Part shown: one piece after another, positions 45,063 to 53,727 of the stretch
Numbering within the stretch: the first letter of the stretch is position 1
Layout: each line of letters starts with the position of its first letter
Source: Simkaniaceae bacterium
GTDB lineage: Bacteria; Chlamydiota; Chlamydiia; Chlamydiales; JACRBE01
Reading direction: 5' to 3'
Length of the DNA: 63,626 nt
Assembly (NCBI GenBank): GCA_021734805.1
Contig: JAIPIG010000006.1
Location: forward strand, 1 to 63,626
Notes under the pieces: generated by a model
The model's input: only the letters and a program-made list of their open reading frames with translations
Told to the model about the DNA's origin: nothing
Database searches by the model: none
Translations under genes and position numbers: made by a program

Positions 45063-45587
45063 ATGTCTGTTTCAGCAGTGGGTGTAAAAGCTGAAGATCC
45101 AGGTGATGAAACTTTGGGGGCTGAAGATCTTCGCATCTCTCGTAAGGAAAAAGAGGGAGTGAGCCGCCTTTTTGAATGGGCATTAGCAGGTCCGGCTCCT
45201 ATGGCAAGTGAGGGGGCTCTCTCTTTTAAGCCCGTACTTTACGTGCCTATTAAAGATGGGCCACTATTAGCTGATCTCTATAAAGGAGGGCAACGGTTGC
45301 CACCCGAAACAAAAACAACTCCCGCTTTAGTCTTTCCCGAATGGAAAGAGTTGAAGGCGTGTTTAGATACGGAATTGCCGAAAAGGTCCGCGGAAAACTT
45401 CAGGCAGTCGCTCAGCAGTGAGTTTGCCGATACGGCGATTCCAACCGGGGAACTAAGAGAGCGTGTTAGAGAGATGTGGCCCCAGCGCTACACCGGCTAT
45501 AGTTCGATAACCGGTGTCGCACAGCAGCTCAAAAACTGCGCGAGAGAAACTCGTCTAAGAGATAGCGCCCATACGGAAGAAGAATAA
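45063..45587 (+). CDS. Shared-N-terminal-module protein A (putative effector)
   Basis: 174 residues. The first ~50 residues follow the pattern found in four other genes here: polar start, an acidic P-[EG]-D-E patch, a K[DE]K/K-x-x-V stretch, LF, and P-x-M-A (ISRKEKEGVSRLFEWALAG then PAPMAS). The rest has VFPEWKELKACL and a C-terminal helix LKNCARETRLRD that resemble the end of protein C (46182). No signal peptide or TM segment, consistent with a type III-secreted cytosolic protein, which is inference. First of three closely spaced genes (gaps 17 and 28 bases). Confidence 0.62.
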   Translation: MSVSAVGVKAEDPGDETLGAEDLRISRKEKEGVSRLFEWALAGPAPMASEGALSFKPVLYVPIKDGPLLADLYKGGQRLPPETKTTPALVFPEWKELKACLDTELPKRSAENFRQSLSSEFADTAIPTGELRERVREMWPQRYTGYSSITGVAQQLKNCARETRLRDSAHTEEE

Positions 45588-45604
45588 AAAAAAGGACACA
45601 TCCA

Positions 45605-46153
45605 ATGACTCCAATTAGTACAACTCGTCTATCAACAGCTCCTGAAGATGAAAGGCCCGACGAGCAGGGGATAAGTGAAGAGCAAAAGGCGCGCGTGGGA
45701 GCTCAATTTAGAGCGGCTGCTGAATGCCCTATTCCAACAATGGCGACAGGGCTCGCAAAGCAGTTTTTGAGGGTTACGGCTTTTGATCCTTCTACTAAAA
45801 GAGTACAAGATTTTGTGGGATCGAAAAAGCAGTGTTCTTTTAGAGAGGGAGAACCATTTTATCAAATGGATCCAAGGCTATTTAATACACCCGAAGACAA
45901 AAAACCTCTCTCTTATACAATGAGAGGATTGGGGCACGCCGCGGCATTCCTTGTTGAAAAGGGAATGTCAGCTCAAGCAGATCGGATCTGTGATGGAATT
46001 TCTAAGATTAATGAAGAGGTTAAGGAGCTATTTGTAGCGCCATCGGTTATCAAGGATAAAATAGCTGCTACATACGCTGCTTTAGAATTGGAAGAGGTTT
46101 GTGATGAGGCATTTGATGCTCTGAATCAAATTTCAGATGAAAAAGACACTTAA
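45605..46153 (+). CDS. Shared-N-terminal-module protein B (putative effector)
   Basis: 182 residues; AAAGGA upstream of ATG. N-terminal module: APEDERPDEQGISEEQKARV, QFRAAAECPIPTMA. The centre has CSFREGEPFYQMDPRLF, matched by CSIEGGKPFWPMDKRV in protein C, and a following helical stretch (SAQADRICDGISKINEEVKE) that is also similar. The C-terminus is acidic. No export signal of Sec type. Unknown family. Confidence 0.62.
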   Translation: MTPISTTRLSTAPEDERPDEQGISEEQKARVGAQFRAAAECPIPTMATGLAKQFLRVTAFDPSTKRVQDFVGSKKQCSFREGEPFYQMDPRLFNTPEDKKPLSYTMRGLGHAAAFLVEKGMSAQADRICDGISKINEEVKELFVAPSVIKDKIAATYAALELEEVCDEAFDALNQISDEKDT

Positions 46154-46181
46154 TTTTAATGACTAATAATAGAGGTAGGCA

Positions 46182-47255
46182 ATGAGTGCTATAACTAAAA
46201 CGGGTAGACCGGTTGAAGGACCTGAAGATGGAATGCTTTCAGGAAAGCCCGGTTTGACTACAAAGGGAAAAAGAGATGTTACGACTCAATTTAATGCGGC
46301 AAGCCGCCTTTTTATCCCAACGATGGGGCGAGAAGATGCGTCTTTTAGACCGAGACGGGTAGGGTCCCACAGGCCTCCTGCACAACGACCAAGTGATGGC
46401 ATTAAAGGGGCGCAGCTTCCTGCATCAGGTCTTCAAAGTATCATAGCAAGATCCAATACAACATACGTTGAAGGTCGAGAAGGGCGCTGCTCAATTGAAG
46501 GAGGAAAACCATTTTGGCCGATGGATAAAAGGGTTGCTGCAGCTGTTGAACCCGAGATGAGTTTCATACAAGCATTAGCTGAAGAAGCTGTCTCTCGAGA
46601 AAGATCAGATATTGCACGTAGACTGTGCACACAAGTACGAGGGCTTGATGATGCTGCAAGATCATTAATTAATAACGACGGGATTTCTACTGCTAAAGTG
46701 ACGGCATTTGTCCAAGGAGAATTAAGAGAAGCCGGTTCAGTTGCAAGTGGGTATCTTACTCGTGATATTGAGACCCGTAAGTTTCTGTCTGAAGACGGAA
46801 AGGTTTCTACCCCAGTAACAGCACCCGGTGGCAGTCGGGTAGCTATGAATCAAAGCAGTCATAATGCCACAGTATCCGGACGTGGAAGCGTTGTTGATAA
46901 AAGTCATTCAGGGCTTAGCCGGAGAACGGTTGAATACTCTTTTCCAAAGAGCAATGAACTAAAAAGATGTTTAGGAGAGCGATCTTCTCTTAAAGATATA
47001 CCATATTTTTCGGAAAAAGGAATTACGCAGGCGGTAGCCACACTCGCAGCCAAACGTTTTCAAAACTCTCAAAAAAATGATTTGGGTATTGGTGTGGGGG
47101 CGTCGCTTGTTGTTGTAGATGTAGCGCGAGGGGTCGATGGGTTTTCCGGAGAAAAGCTTCCTAAAGTTAACATTCCCGGAAGAATTGCACCTCAATTGCA
47201 AATGTCACTGGGTCAAGCGCTCAAGGATTGTGGTAGGAAGCAGTCTGCTGAGTAG
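46182..47255 (+). CDS. Shared-N-terminal-module protein C (putative effector)
   Basis: 357 residues; GAGGTAGG before ATG. N-terminal module GPEDGMLSGKPGLTTKGKRD and QFNAASRLFIPTMG. Residues about 90-180 resemble protein B (CSIEGGKPFWPMDKRV and the helical stretch after it); the C-terminal ~100 residues start FPKSNELKRCL and end LGQALKDCGRKQSAE, resembling protein A. It therefore looks like a composite of A and B. A Ser/Gly/Thr-rich low-complexity stretch (about 205-250) separates the halves. Followed by a strong hairpin. Confidence 0.62.
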   Translation: MSAITKTGRPVEGPEDGMLSGKPGLTTKGKRDVTTQFNAASRLFIPTMGREDASFRPRRVGSHRPPAQRPSDGIKGAQLPASGLQSIIARSNTTYVEGREGRCSIEGGKPFWPMDKRVAAAVEPEMSFIQALAEEAVSRERSDIARRLCTQVRGLDDAARSLINNDGISTAKVTAFVQGELREAGSVASGYLTRDIETRKFLSEDGKVSTPVTAPGGSRVAMNQSSHNATVSGRGSVVDKSHSGLSRRTVEYSFPKSNELKRCLGERSSLKDIPYFSEKGITQAVATLAAKRFQNSQKNDLGIGVGASLVVVDVARGVDGFSGEKLPKVNIPGRIAPQLQMSLGQALKDCGRKQSAE

Positions 47256-47294
47256 TGCGACATGTGTCCTATCTAACCCATTCCGTTCATTGGA

Positions 47295-47385
47295 AAAATG
47301 GCCGTATTTTAATGAATACGGCCATTTTAGTGTAAATACGGCCAAGATACGGCCAAAATGGCTTGAAAAATGGCCGTATAAGATA
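47295..47385 (+). terminator. Hairpin and repeated word ATACGGCCA after protein C
   Basis: AAAATGGCCGTATT-TTAATG-AATACGGCCATTTT (47295-47328) is a perfect 14-bp stem ending in TTTT, a good terminator for the 45063-47255 unit. The same word recurs three more times (about 47335, 47349 and, inverted, 47366), giving alternative pairings. Between this and the phosphatase gene end (47587) no gene is seen. Confidence 0.7.
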
Positions 47386-47586
47386 GAGATCGTTGCAATA
47401 ATCTTACGAACTCACTTTGCTTTTCTAGGCCCGGAAAAGTCGCAGATGTCTATGATTTTAAGAAATCCCCTCCCATAAATAGAGGACATTTTTTGACGGT
47501 CAAGAAATATTGGTTATCGCTATCCGTTCTAAGCTGCGTGAGAAGCTCCCCGCTTGGATCCGGGGAGATGGCAGCTTGGCTTCCGT

Positions 47587-48114
47587 TCAAATCAATTTCG
47601 CTGTCCATCGGTCCGGATTTTGGGTTGTTGAGAAATGGACCGGCTTGCAATTGTCGATGACCCAATTGTGATCCTCGATACCCATCCAGTAACATATTGC
47701 CCAATGCGTTCCACCGTGGGCTATAATAAGGACGGGTCCGGGATGTTGTAAGGCTTGATTCAGCCCGTTTTTGGCTTGTTCAAGGAAACTTCTTACTGTT
47801 GAAGAGCCTTTATTGAATGCGTCTTGACCTAAAGAGGTCATACCACTCCAAATCTCAGCCGTACATTCTCCAAGAGCGTAGATTTCTTGATGTTCTCTGC
47901 CGGGAGTTAAAAGCTCTTTAGTTTCTTTTGCTCTTTTTAGGGGACTACAACAAATCGTTTGAAAGGGAAATTGGTTTAGGAGGGGCGCTATCGTGAGTGC
48001 TTGCATCCTGCCTGTAGCATTCAAGGAAATATCCCCGTGATCTGTCTTATTAGAAGATCGATTATAGTCCGTTTGTCCATGACGCACAAAGAAGAAGTCT
48101 TTTTTTAGAATCAT
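47587..48114 (-). CDS. Histidine phosphatase family protein (phosphoglycerate-mutase-like)
   Basis: 175 residues; ATG 48114 after AGGAGGG. Motifs: FFFVRHGQTDYNRSS (catalytic His in RHG), CCSPLKRAKETKELL, and the second His in LIIAHGGTHWAICYW. Short, as in the CobC/SixA-like branch. It may dephosphorylate small metabolites or, given its place 40 bases after the U-box operon on the same strand, act with those proteins; that link is inference. The last ~15 residues (TTQNPDRWTAKLI) look normal. Confidence 0.85.
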   Translation of the reverse strand: MILKKDFFFVRHGQTDYNRSSNKTDHGDISLNATGRMQALTIAPLLNQFPFQTICCSPLKRAKETKELLTPGREHQEIYALGECTAEIWSGMTSLGQDAFNKGSSTVRSFLEQAKNGLNQALQHPGPVLIIAHGGTHWAICYWMGIEDHNWVIDNCKPVHFSTTQNPDRWTAKLI

Positions 48115-48153
48115 GCAAGGCCCTCCTTTTATTTCTATTTTTCATAAATGGTA

Positions 48154-49332
48154 TTAGAAAGCGAATGAACGTGTTGCTGTAGCACCGGCTTGAGCCCCTC
48201 CTGCTGTGCTGCCGCCTGTAAGCTGTATTGACGCTTCCGGTATACAGCACGCTATGGCGATAACGGCTGCAATTCTTAGCGCTTCTTGGAACCAAGATGT
48301 CTTGTGTCTATTTTTTTCAATGAGGTTATCGACGCTTTTTCGAATTTCGGCGTTATCGCGGAAAGACTGTTGGACCTGTCCGTCAACCCCGACGAGACGA
48401 GCCCCATTTTCTTCAACAATACCGGCTAGGGCATTATGGGCTTCTCTTATTTCTGCGATCGCTTGAGCCACCTCTCCATGCCTTCTGGCATCGCGCTCTT
48501 GAAGTTCTGCAATCCCTCGCCCCATTACCTCTAGTTGAGCATTGAGTCGAGCTCCAATAGCGGCAAATGGATCTGCCATTGCTGCGGCTCTTTCGCTTAA
48601 AAATTCGCGTAAGGCCTGAGCTCTTGCTGCCTGATCGGGAGCTGCAAGATCTTCTGCCTGCATTTGAATTCGCCGCTGGCGGATATTATAGGGAGAGGGC
48701 AAAGGAGTAAATCTCTCTCCAAGCGCATTATAATCGCGCCTTAGTGCTCTAAAATCGGCTTCGATGCCATGTTTTTTAAGCCATTCAACCATATGCTGGG
48801 CGATAAAATGGGGCTGAACTGTAAAGACGGGATACGCATCAGGTCTTGCGTCGGCATCAGGTCTTGCGTCGGCATCAGGTCTGACATCAAATGGGCTTCG
48901 ATAGAATTCTTGTACGCCGAAACGACTGAGATAGATTGTCAATTCCATTGAGTTGTATGAATGCCCGTCTGTTCCGATAACGGCATTATTATCTAAAGGA
49001 GTTTGTGTTAAATCATCGCGAAGACAAGCCTGCAAAGCTTCAACATAGTGGTTATGGATCGCTATTAAGGCGGCGTCTTGTTGGGGCCCGGTTAAATTGC
49101 GTGATCGAAGGATTTCTTTTCTTGCTTGGTCGAATCCGGTATGCCAGTCACGAATATGATGTGTTAGCGCATCATTGAGCGGGCTACGGTCTAAGAGGAC
49201 TTTTAAATCGTTGAGTTCAGGTTGGATTTGTCTGAGATATGCGACATTGGCCACAAATGCTGCCGGATCTTCTTCGGGAAGCACTTCACCGGCTCCGGCG
49301 TTTGCGGCTGCTACAAGAGGAGGGATTGCCAT
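48154..49332 (-). CDS. U-box-like protein with coiled coil and C-terminal hydrophobic segment (putative effector)
   Basis: 392 residues; AAAGGAC before ATG 49332. Residues about 107-190 fit a U-box: DLTQTPLDNNAVIGTDGHSY (DGH at 122-124), a helix, YRSPFD, then FTVQPHFIAQHMVEWLK, matching the consensus P-V-x-x-DGHTY...SP-x-T...PN-x-x-x-x-x-I-x-x-W. The loop after SPFD is expanded by a DNA tandem repeat (PDADAR). Residues 230-330 form a coiled coil; 350-370 (ALRIAAVIAIACCIPEASI) could insert in a membrane. U-boxes recruit ubiquitin E2 enzymes, which bacteria lack, so a host target is likely. Last gene of the six-gene operon. Confidence 0.65.
   Translation of the reverse strand: MAIPPLVAAANAGAGEVLPEEDPAAFVANVAYLRQIQPELNDLKVLLDRSPLNDALTHHIRDWHTGFDQARKEILRSRNLTGPQQDAALIAIHNHYVEALQACLRDDLTQTPLDNNAVIGTDGHSYNSMELTIYLSRFGVQEFYRSPFDVRPDADARPDADARPDAYPVFTVQPHFIAQHMVEWLKKHGIEADFRALRRDYNALGERFTPLPSPYNIRQRRIQMQAEDLAAPDQAARAQALREFLSERAAAMADPFAAIGARLNAQLEVMGRGIAELQERDARRHGEVAQAIAEIREAHNALAGIVEENGARLVGVDGQVQQSFRDNAEIRKSVDNLIEKNRHKTSWFQEALRIAAVIAIACCIPEASIQLTGGSTAGGAQAGATATRSFAF
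48836..48889 (-). repeat. 18-bp tandem repeat within the U-box-like gene
   Basis: Three units of GCATCAGGTCTTGCGTCG, the third diverged at its end, in frame and coding for PDADAR repeats. Copy-number change would lengthen the loop by six residues per unit without breaking the frame. Confidence 0.85.
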
Positions 49333-49351
49333 GCTTTAAAGTCCTTTGTTG

Positions 49352-50038
49352 TTATGCGTTATCTGTTTGTTCAAGAGCTCTTAAGGTGGATGCGGGAAGA
49401 TGAGCGGACACATCGAATGGCTCTACTTCCGGAGGCGCTATGATGGGGCCGGGCCCTACAAGCGGGGGGATTTTTATATCGGTTGCCCCTTTAAATATCC
49501 CTCGATGGTCTTGGGGGGTCAGATGTCTTGGGTCTCCCGTATTATAGCCGGGCGCTTGAGCGGAAGGAGGAGGGGAGAGGTAAACATCGACACGATTCCC
49601 TTCTTCGTCGATATAAAAATGGTCAAGAACTAGACCGGATACTTTTGCTTCTAGACCTTTAAGATTTGAAATAAGTATTTTCTTTAGTCGATTTTGTTCT
49701 TTGAGTTTTTCTTCAGCTGCTATTATCGATTCTTTTAATCTTTTAGATTCTGTGAATAGGGATTGGGTTGCTTCGGTGACTTCTTTTAACTTAAGTTTTT
49801 CTCCAGAGTGGATGGAGTCACTCATTGCATCCACCCGACCTAATAATTGTTCAAACAAGGCCTCAGCCTCATCTGCTCTTTCAGAGAGGGCATGGATGAT
49901 GCGCGTTGTCAGCTCGGTTAGAGCCGCATCATCTCGCGCAATCAGGAGGGGCGCGGCATCTACTATAGGAACATTCCCGCGCATGCGCGCATCGATATAA
50001 TCAAAATCGGCTTCGATATCATGTAGAGGGGGTATCAT
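49352..50038 (-). CDS. Coiled-coil protein of the effector operon
   Basis: 228 residues; its ATG overlaps the TGA of the upstream gene (ATGA). Residues about 35-150 are coiled coil (FTESKRLKESIIAAEEKLKE, LKKILISNLKGLEAKV). The C-terminal 70 residues are Pro-rich (IPPLVGPGPIIAPPEVEPF), like an extended binding tail. Both this protein and the next one end or start with short MxIPPL sequences. No signal peptide. Family not recognised. Confidence 0.6.
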   Translation of the reverse strand: MIPPLHDIEADFDYIDARMRGNVPIVDAAPLLIARDDAALTELTTRIIHALSERADEAEALFEQLLGRVDAMSDSIHSGEKLKLKEVTEATQSLFTESKRLKESIIAAEEKLKEQNRLKKILISNLKGLEAKVSGLVLDHFYIDEEGNRVDVYLSPPPSAQAPGYNTGDPRHLTPQDHRGIFKGATDIKIPPLVGPGPIIAPPEVEPFDVSAHLPASTLRALEQTDNA

Positions 50039-51066
50039 ATTTCACTCTCCCAGCGATTTTTTGATGTATTCAATTCAGCCGTGTTGTGTTTGATTGCTTC
50101 ATCCAGTCGATGCGCTTCAGTATTATTGGCTAAGATGGCTACGCCTAATTCATTGACTCTCTCTACAACAGTGCTTATGGCGGTAGCCCCTGCCGTTGCA
50201 TCTTCTTCGATTGTTTCAGCAACACCGACTAAGGCGCTTCGAGCGGCCCCAAAATGAGCTTGAACGGCATCATCGGCACGCCTTGCAAGAGTAACTGCAG
50301 CTTCTGTAAGCTGTTTAGTTTGAGCTCGGATGATTTGGGCTTCTCTGCTGATAGCTAGAAAATCAGCAAGACAGTCTTCAGTCGTTTTGCCTAGGGGTTT
50401 ACTCGCCGCATCGAGGATGTCCAAAAGTTTATTTGATAAGGGAAGGGTAATCATAGACCGGTCATTAGGAGACGCTTTATCATGAAGCGGCGTCAAAAAA
50501 GCTTGATACATCCTGCATAAGTATAAATACCGGCGATCTTCCGGCGCTTTGTTATATTTATCCATCCAAGCATCTAGCCACTTGAGCTGTTCATCATTGA
50601 GGCCTGTGATGTTGACTTTGATCGCGTGGACTAAACTGAGGGCAGAGTTCTTATAGTCGGAAAGACACGCCTCAGATGTTTTGCCTAGGGGTTTACTCGC
50701 CGCATCGAGAGCTCTTAGAGTTTCTTTCAATAGGTCATCGATGATAGGCCGTTCACGATAAGATGAGTTAGCATGGAGCGGCATCAAAAATTGTTCATGG
50801 AGTTCACATAAACATAGAAATCGCTCATTGTCAGGAGTGTCTTTTAAACATAGAAAGCGTTCATCGGGGGCTTCTTTATATTTATCAAGCCAAGCATCCA
50901 GCCACTTGATCTGCTCATCATTGAGGCTTGTGATCTTCGTTTTAATCGCATGGACTAAACTGATGGCCGGCGATCGAAGCTGTAGATGCAAAGCGGGTGC
51001 AACCGGAGCCGGAAGCTCTTCAATAATGGTTCTGCCGGCTCCACTATGGGCTATTCTAGTGCGCAT
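50035..51066 (-). CDS. Protein with duplicated ~120-residue domain, effector operon
   Basis: 343 residues; AGAGGAG before ATG 51066. Two tandem domains begin ISLVHAIKTKITSLNDEQIK and LSLVHAIKVNITGLNDEQLK and continue WLDAW(L/M)DKY...LDAASKPLGKT(S/T)E; the DNA encoding DAASKPLGKT is almost identical in both. In the first domain PDERFLCLKDT is followed by PDNERFLCL, a further small tandem duplication. The C-terminal ~110 residues are coiled coil (ADDAVQAHFGAARSALVGVA). Unknown family. Confidence 0.6.
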   Translation of the reverse strand: MRTRIAHSGAGRTIIEELPAPVAPALHLQLRSPAISLVHAIKTKITSLNDEQIKWLDAWLDKYKEAPDERFLCLKDTPDNERFLCLCELHEQFLMPLHANSSYRERPIIDDLLKETLRALDAASKPLGKTSEACLSDYKNSALSLVHAIKVNITGLNDEQLKWLDAWMDKYNKAPEDRRYLYLCRMYQAFLTPLHDKASPNDRSMITLPLSNKLLDILDAASKPLGKTTEDCLADFLAISREAQIIRAQTKQLTEAAVTLARRADDAVQAHFGAARSALVGVAETIEEDATAGATAISTVVERVNELGVAILANNTEAHRLDEAIKHNTAELNTSKNRWESEI

Positions 51067-51128
51067 AGGGTACGATCTCCTCTAAATTAATGTGTTCATG
51101 TAAGGCATCGATGCTCTTGCGCAAGGGG

Positions 51129-52514
51129 TCATATGATCTTCCTGTCTTTGGTTACATCTAGTATGATATCAAAGGGTGATGGGCTCCACTCCTTAGTAAA
51201 AGAGAAGAGCGGAGCATCGGCCGTTTCGGTATTCAGCGCAAATGAAGTTTCTTGGGAGCGTTTTATGGATTCTATTGTTTCTTCTTCAAGTCCAATCATT
51301 TCTAAAAGAGGGTATGTTCGACGATAGATTTCATTCACCTGATGCATAAGGTTTGAAAAGGTGGTATCTTTTTTGAGTGACTCGACAATGTGGCGTCTTG
51401 CTTCTAGGGCTTTGGCTTTAATTTCAAGAAGGGAGTCGGTAGGATTGATCTCTAGTTTTCCATAAGCATCAGATACTTTTTCAGCGACTGAGAGCAATTC
51501 ACTGCATGCTAGGTGGATTTGGCGTTTTCTATTGTTTAAGACAATATTAGGAATAGAGTATGTAAAATCAGGAGATAAATATGAAAGTTTAGTGTTCATT
51601 GGGAAGAAGCGCTCCGAATCGTGATTATCATAACTCGGACAGGCTTTTCGTAACCGGCGATAAGCGGGAAGAAGTCGGCAAAAAAGAGAAAGGTTACGAG
51701 CGATAATGAACTTTTGGATACCTTGATGGAATTGGGAATATACGAAGGGGCCAAAATGCGCCAGTGGGGGGATGGGTGTATAAGTTTTTTTAAAGAAACG
51801 AGTTTGGGGAAAAAGCTTAAGCTCATCCTTTGAGAGAAGGTCTTCTTTGGGGAGAAATTGTGAAACGGGGTAGGGCTCTTCAAGGCATCGATAGATCAGG
51901 GAGGCTACTTTGCCAATGGTTTTGATATCTATCTTAGAAAGAGGCTCTCCATAGCGACTTTCATAGCACTCAATATGATCGCACAACAAAAGAATCGAAG
52001 TGGGATTGTATGTTTTCCGGCGACGGGATTGCTCTATACTTTCTATGGCGGATTTGACACCTGTTGCAACGGCGGCTTTGACCTCCGCATAGATAGGACC
52101 AATGATCCACATCCATTCGAGTGGACGACGCACGTTGTATTTGAGAAGACGCACAGCGGGATAGTTGTCATCAGAAGAGTCAGAAGCATCCGAGTCGTCA
52201 TCTTCCGGCGAAGGGGCGGTAGGGACTAAATCTTGTAGAGTTTTCATCAGGGATTGAGCGGATCGCATGGAGTGATCGACAAATCGGGGCAATGCTTTAA
52301 CAAATTGCGTTTGAATAGCATCTTCGGTTTTAGATTGTATGAGAGCGATTCGTTGCAGTTGTTTTTGTTCGGAATGAGTGGTTGAGAGGCCCTGTATAGC
52401 TCCCAAAACGGCTTGATTTGATTGCCGGACAAGCGCTCTTTTTTGAATAGCTCCTCGAACTTCGTCAAGAGTCATTAAAGGCGCTGCTGTGAGAGCAAGG
52501 GCCGGTCCTGTCAT
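51129..52514 (-). CDS. Effector-operon protein, paralogue of the gene at 52511-53692
   Basis: 461 residues; ATGA overlap with the upstream gene. It shares with its neighbour the N-terminal GAIQ(L/G)L(A/S)TT(Q/H) coiled-coil start, RYGEPL(S/V)(K/M)(I/M)DIKT, a LPAY(R/K)(R/S)LR motif and the C-terminal pattern LLEMIGLEEETIESIKRSQE, FALNTETADAPLFSF. A Ser/Asp-rich acidic stretch (EDDDSDASDSSDDN) lies near residue 110. Mostly helical, no TM segment. Tandem duplication followed by divergence. Function unknown. Confidence 0.6.
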   Translation of the reverse strand: MTGPALALTAAPLMTLDEVRGAIQKRALVRQSNQAVLGAIQGLSTTHSEQKQLQRIALIQSKTEDAIQTQFVKALPRFVDHSMRSAQSLMKTLQDLVPTAPSPEDDDSDASDSSDDNYPAVRLLKYNVRRPLEWMWIIGPIYAEVKAAVATGVKSAIESIEQSRRRKTYNPTSILLLCDHIECYESRYGEPLSKIDIKTIGKVASLIYRCLEEPYPVSQFLPKEDLLSKDELKLFPQTRFFKKTYTPIPPLAHFGPFVYSQFHQGIQKFIIARNLSLFCRLLPAYRRLRKACPSYDNHDSERFFPMNTKLSYLSPDFTYSIPNIVLNNRKRQIHLACSELLSVAEKVSDAYGKLEINPTDSLLEIKAKALEARRHIVESLKKDTTFSNLMHQVNEIYRRTYPLLEMIGLEEETIESIKRSQETSFALNTETADAPLFSFTKEWSPSPFDIILDVTKDRKII

Positions 52515-53692
52515 AGCATTTTCTCTGTTAGGCTGTTTGTATTTAATGTTTCCATTAACGATTCAATCAGCGCGCCGTTGAATTGAAAAAAAGGAGTTTC
52601 CGGGTGAGTCGTATTCAATGAAAAAAGAGACGCTGCGCTTTCTTTGAACCGGTCGATTAATGCTTCATCAATGCCAATTATTTTTAAGAGGAAGGGGACT
52701 CGAATATAGATGTCATTTTTCACCTCCATATAATCTTTGAATTGAGGGTTGGCTTCAAGTCTCTCTAAAATTTGTTTTCGAATCATTAAACAGGCGGCAT
52801 CATCTTGCGCTTCACATGCATCCGTTGAGATCATTGGAGCTTCCCCTGCTACTTTTGGGATATACGTTTTGATCCTATCGAACGCCTCTTTTAGTATACC
52901 AAAGTGGGATGCAATGATGTGGCTACAGAGTGCATTCGGGCAGAGGGACTGCAGCTCTAAATTGACTCGATTGAGCTGTGCTTTGGTCTGATCATAACGG
53001 GGATGAGCAGCCCTTAAGCTTTTGTAGGCGGGGAGGAGGTATTCTCGGATTAAGAAAAAATTGTGAGCTAGTGGTTGAGCATGGAGGGGGAGTCCTTCCA
53101 GTTCATCCCATGTTAGAAGCGTGGGTGCTCTGTATTTGATTTTTGAGCATAAAAAGAGCATGGATTCGACTGTTCCGGTTGTCTTTATATCCATAGAGAC
53201 AAGAGGTTCGCCATAACGGGTTGTGTAAGCGCTAATGTCTTCACAGAGGGTTAATATTTCAGCCGCGCTTTCAAATTGCTCGCCTTCAAGTGCGTCTTTA
53301 ATCTCCTCATAACCGGCTGCAATGGTCTTTTCAAGATGTTCTTCAAAAGCCTTTCGATCCATTCTGATGCTGTCTGAGCGCTTGGAAGGGGTTGCCGCAG
53401 CGTCAGCATCAAAAGTGGGGAGGCGCCGGATTGCGCTACTGACTTGTTTTACACAGGCTCTAAGTTCTTTGTCGGTACGGGCTATAGAGTGGTGCATTTC
53501 TGTCATTTCGCGACTTCTTTGGGCGCTGATCATTCTACTTTGTAGAGCGGCTTCAGCTTGAGCTCGCGTATTTTCTTGCTGGGTGGTAGCGAGAAGTTGA
53601 ATCGCACCTAAAATACCCGTCTGAGGTGTCTCTTCTCGCGGGGCGGCAACCAATGCCTCTGCAGCAGCAGCCCTAGGAGTTATGGGTAACAT
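52511..53692 (-). CDS. Effector-operon protein, paralogue of the gene at 51129-52514
   Basis: 393 residues; GGAGAGG before ATG 53692. Starts with an Ala-rich segment and a coiled coil (TTQQENTRAQAEAALQSRM), then YTTRYGEPLVSMDIKTTGTV, LLPAYKSLRAAHPRYD and the C-terminal LLKIIGIDEALIDRFKESAA, SLFSLNTTHPETPFF shared with its paralogue. Overlaps the next gene by four bases. Not recognised outside this locus. Confidence 0.6.
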   Translation of the reverse strand: MLPITPRAAAAEALVAAPREETPQTGILGAIQLLATTQQENTRAQAEAALQSRMISAQRSREMTEMHHSIARTDKELRACVKQVSSAIRRLPTFDADAAATPSKRSDSIRMDRKAFEEHLEKTIAAGYEEIKDALEGEQFESAAEILTLCEDISAYTTRYGEPLVSMDIKTTGTVESMLFLCSKIKYRAPTLLTWDELEGLPLHAQPLAHNFFLIREYLLPAYKSLRAAHPRYDQTKAQLNRVNLELQSLCPNALCSHIIASHFGILKEAFDRIKTYIPKVAGEAPMISTDACEAQDDAACLMIRKQILERLEANPQFKDYMEVKNDIYIRVPFLLKIIGIDEALIDRFKESAASLFSLNTTHPETPFFQFNGALIESLMETLNTNSLTEKML

Positions 53693-53727
53693 AGTCCTCT
53701 CCTATTGTTTTAAAACCGGTATGCGGA

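Noticed and set aside
47137-47478. 113-codon plus frame at the end of protein C with repeated KWPY-like words
   Set aside because: Generated by the repeated palindromic word ATACGGCCA; overlaps protein C in another frame and has no ribosome site.
39425-48160. Shared word ATAAATGGTATTA at about 39430 and 48145
   Set aside because: Only 13 AT-rich bases with unrelated surroundings; chance match is likely in AT-rich intergenic DNA.
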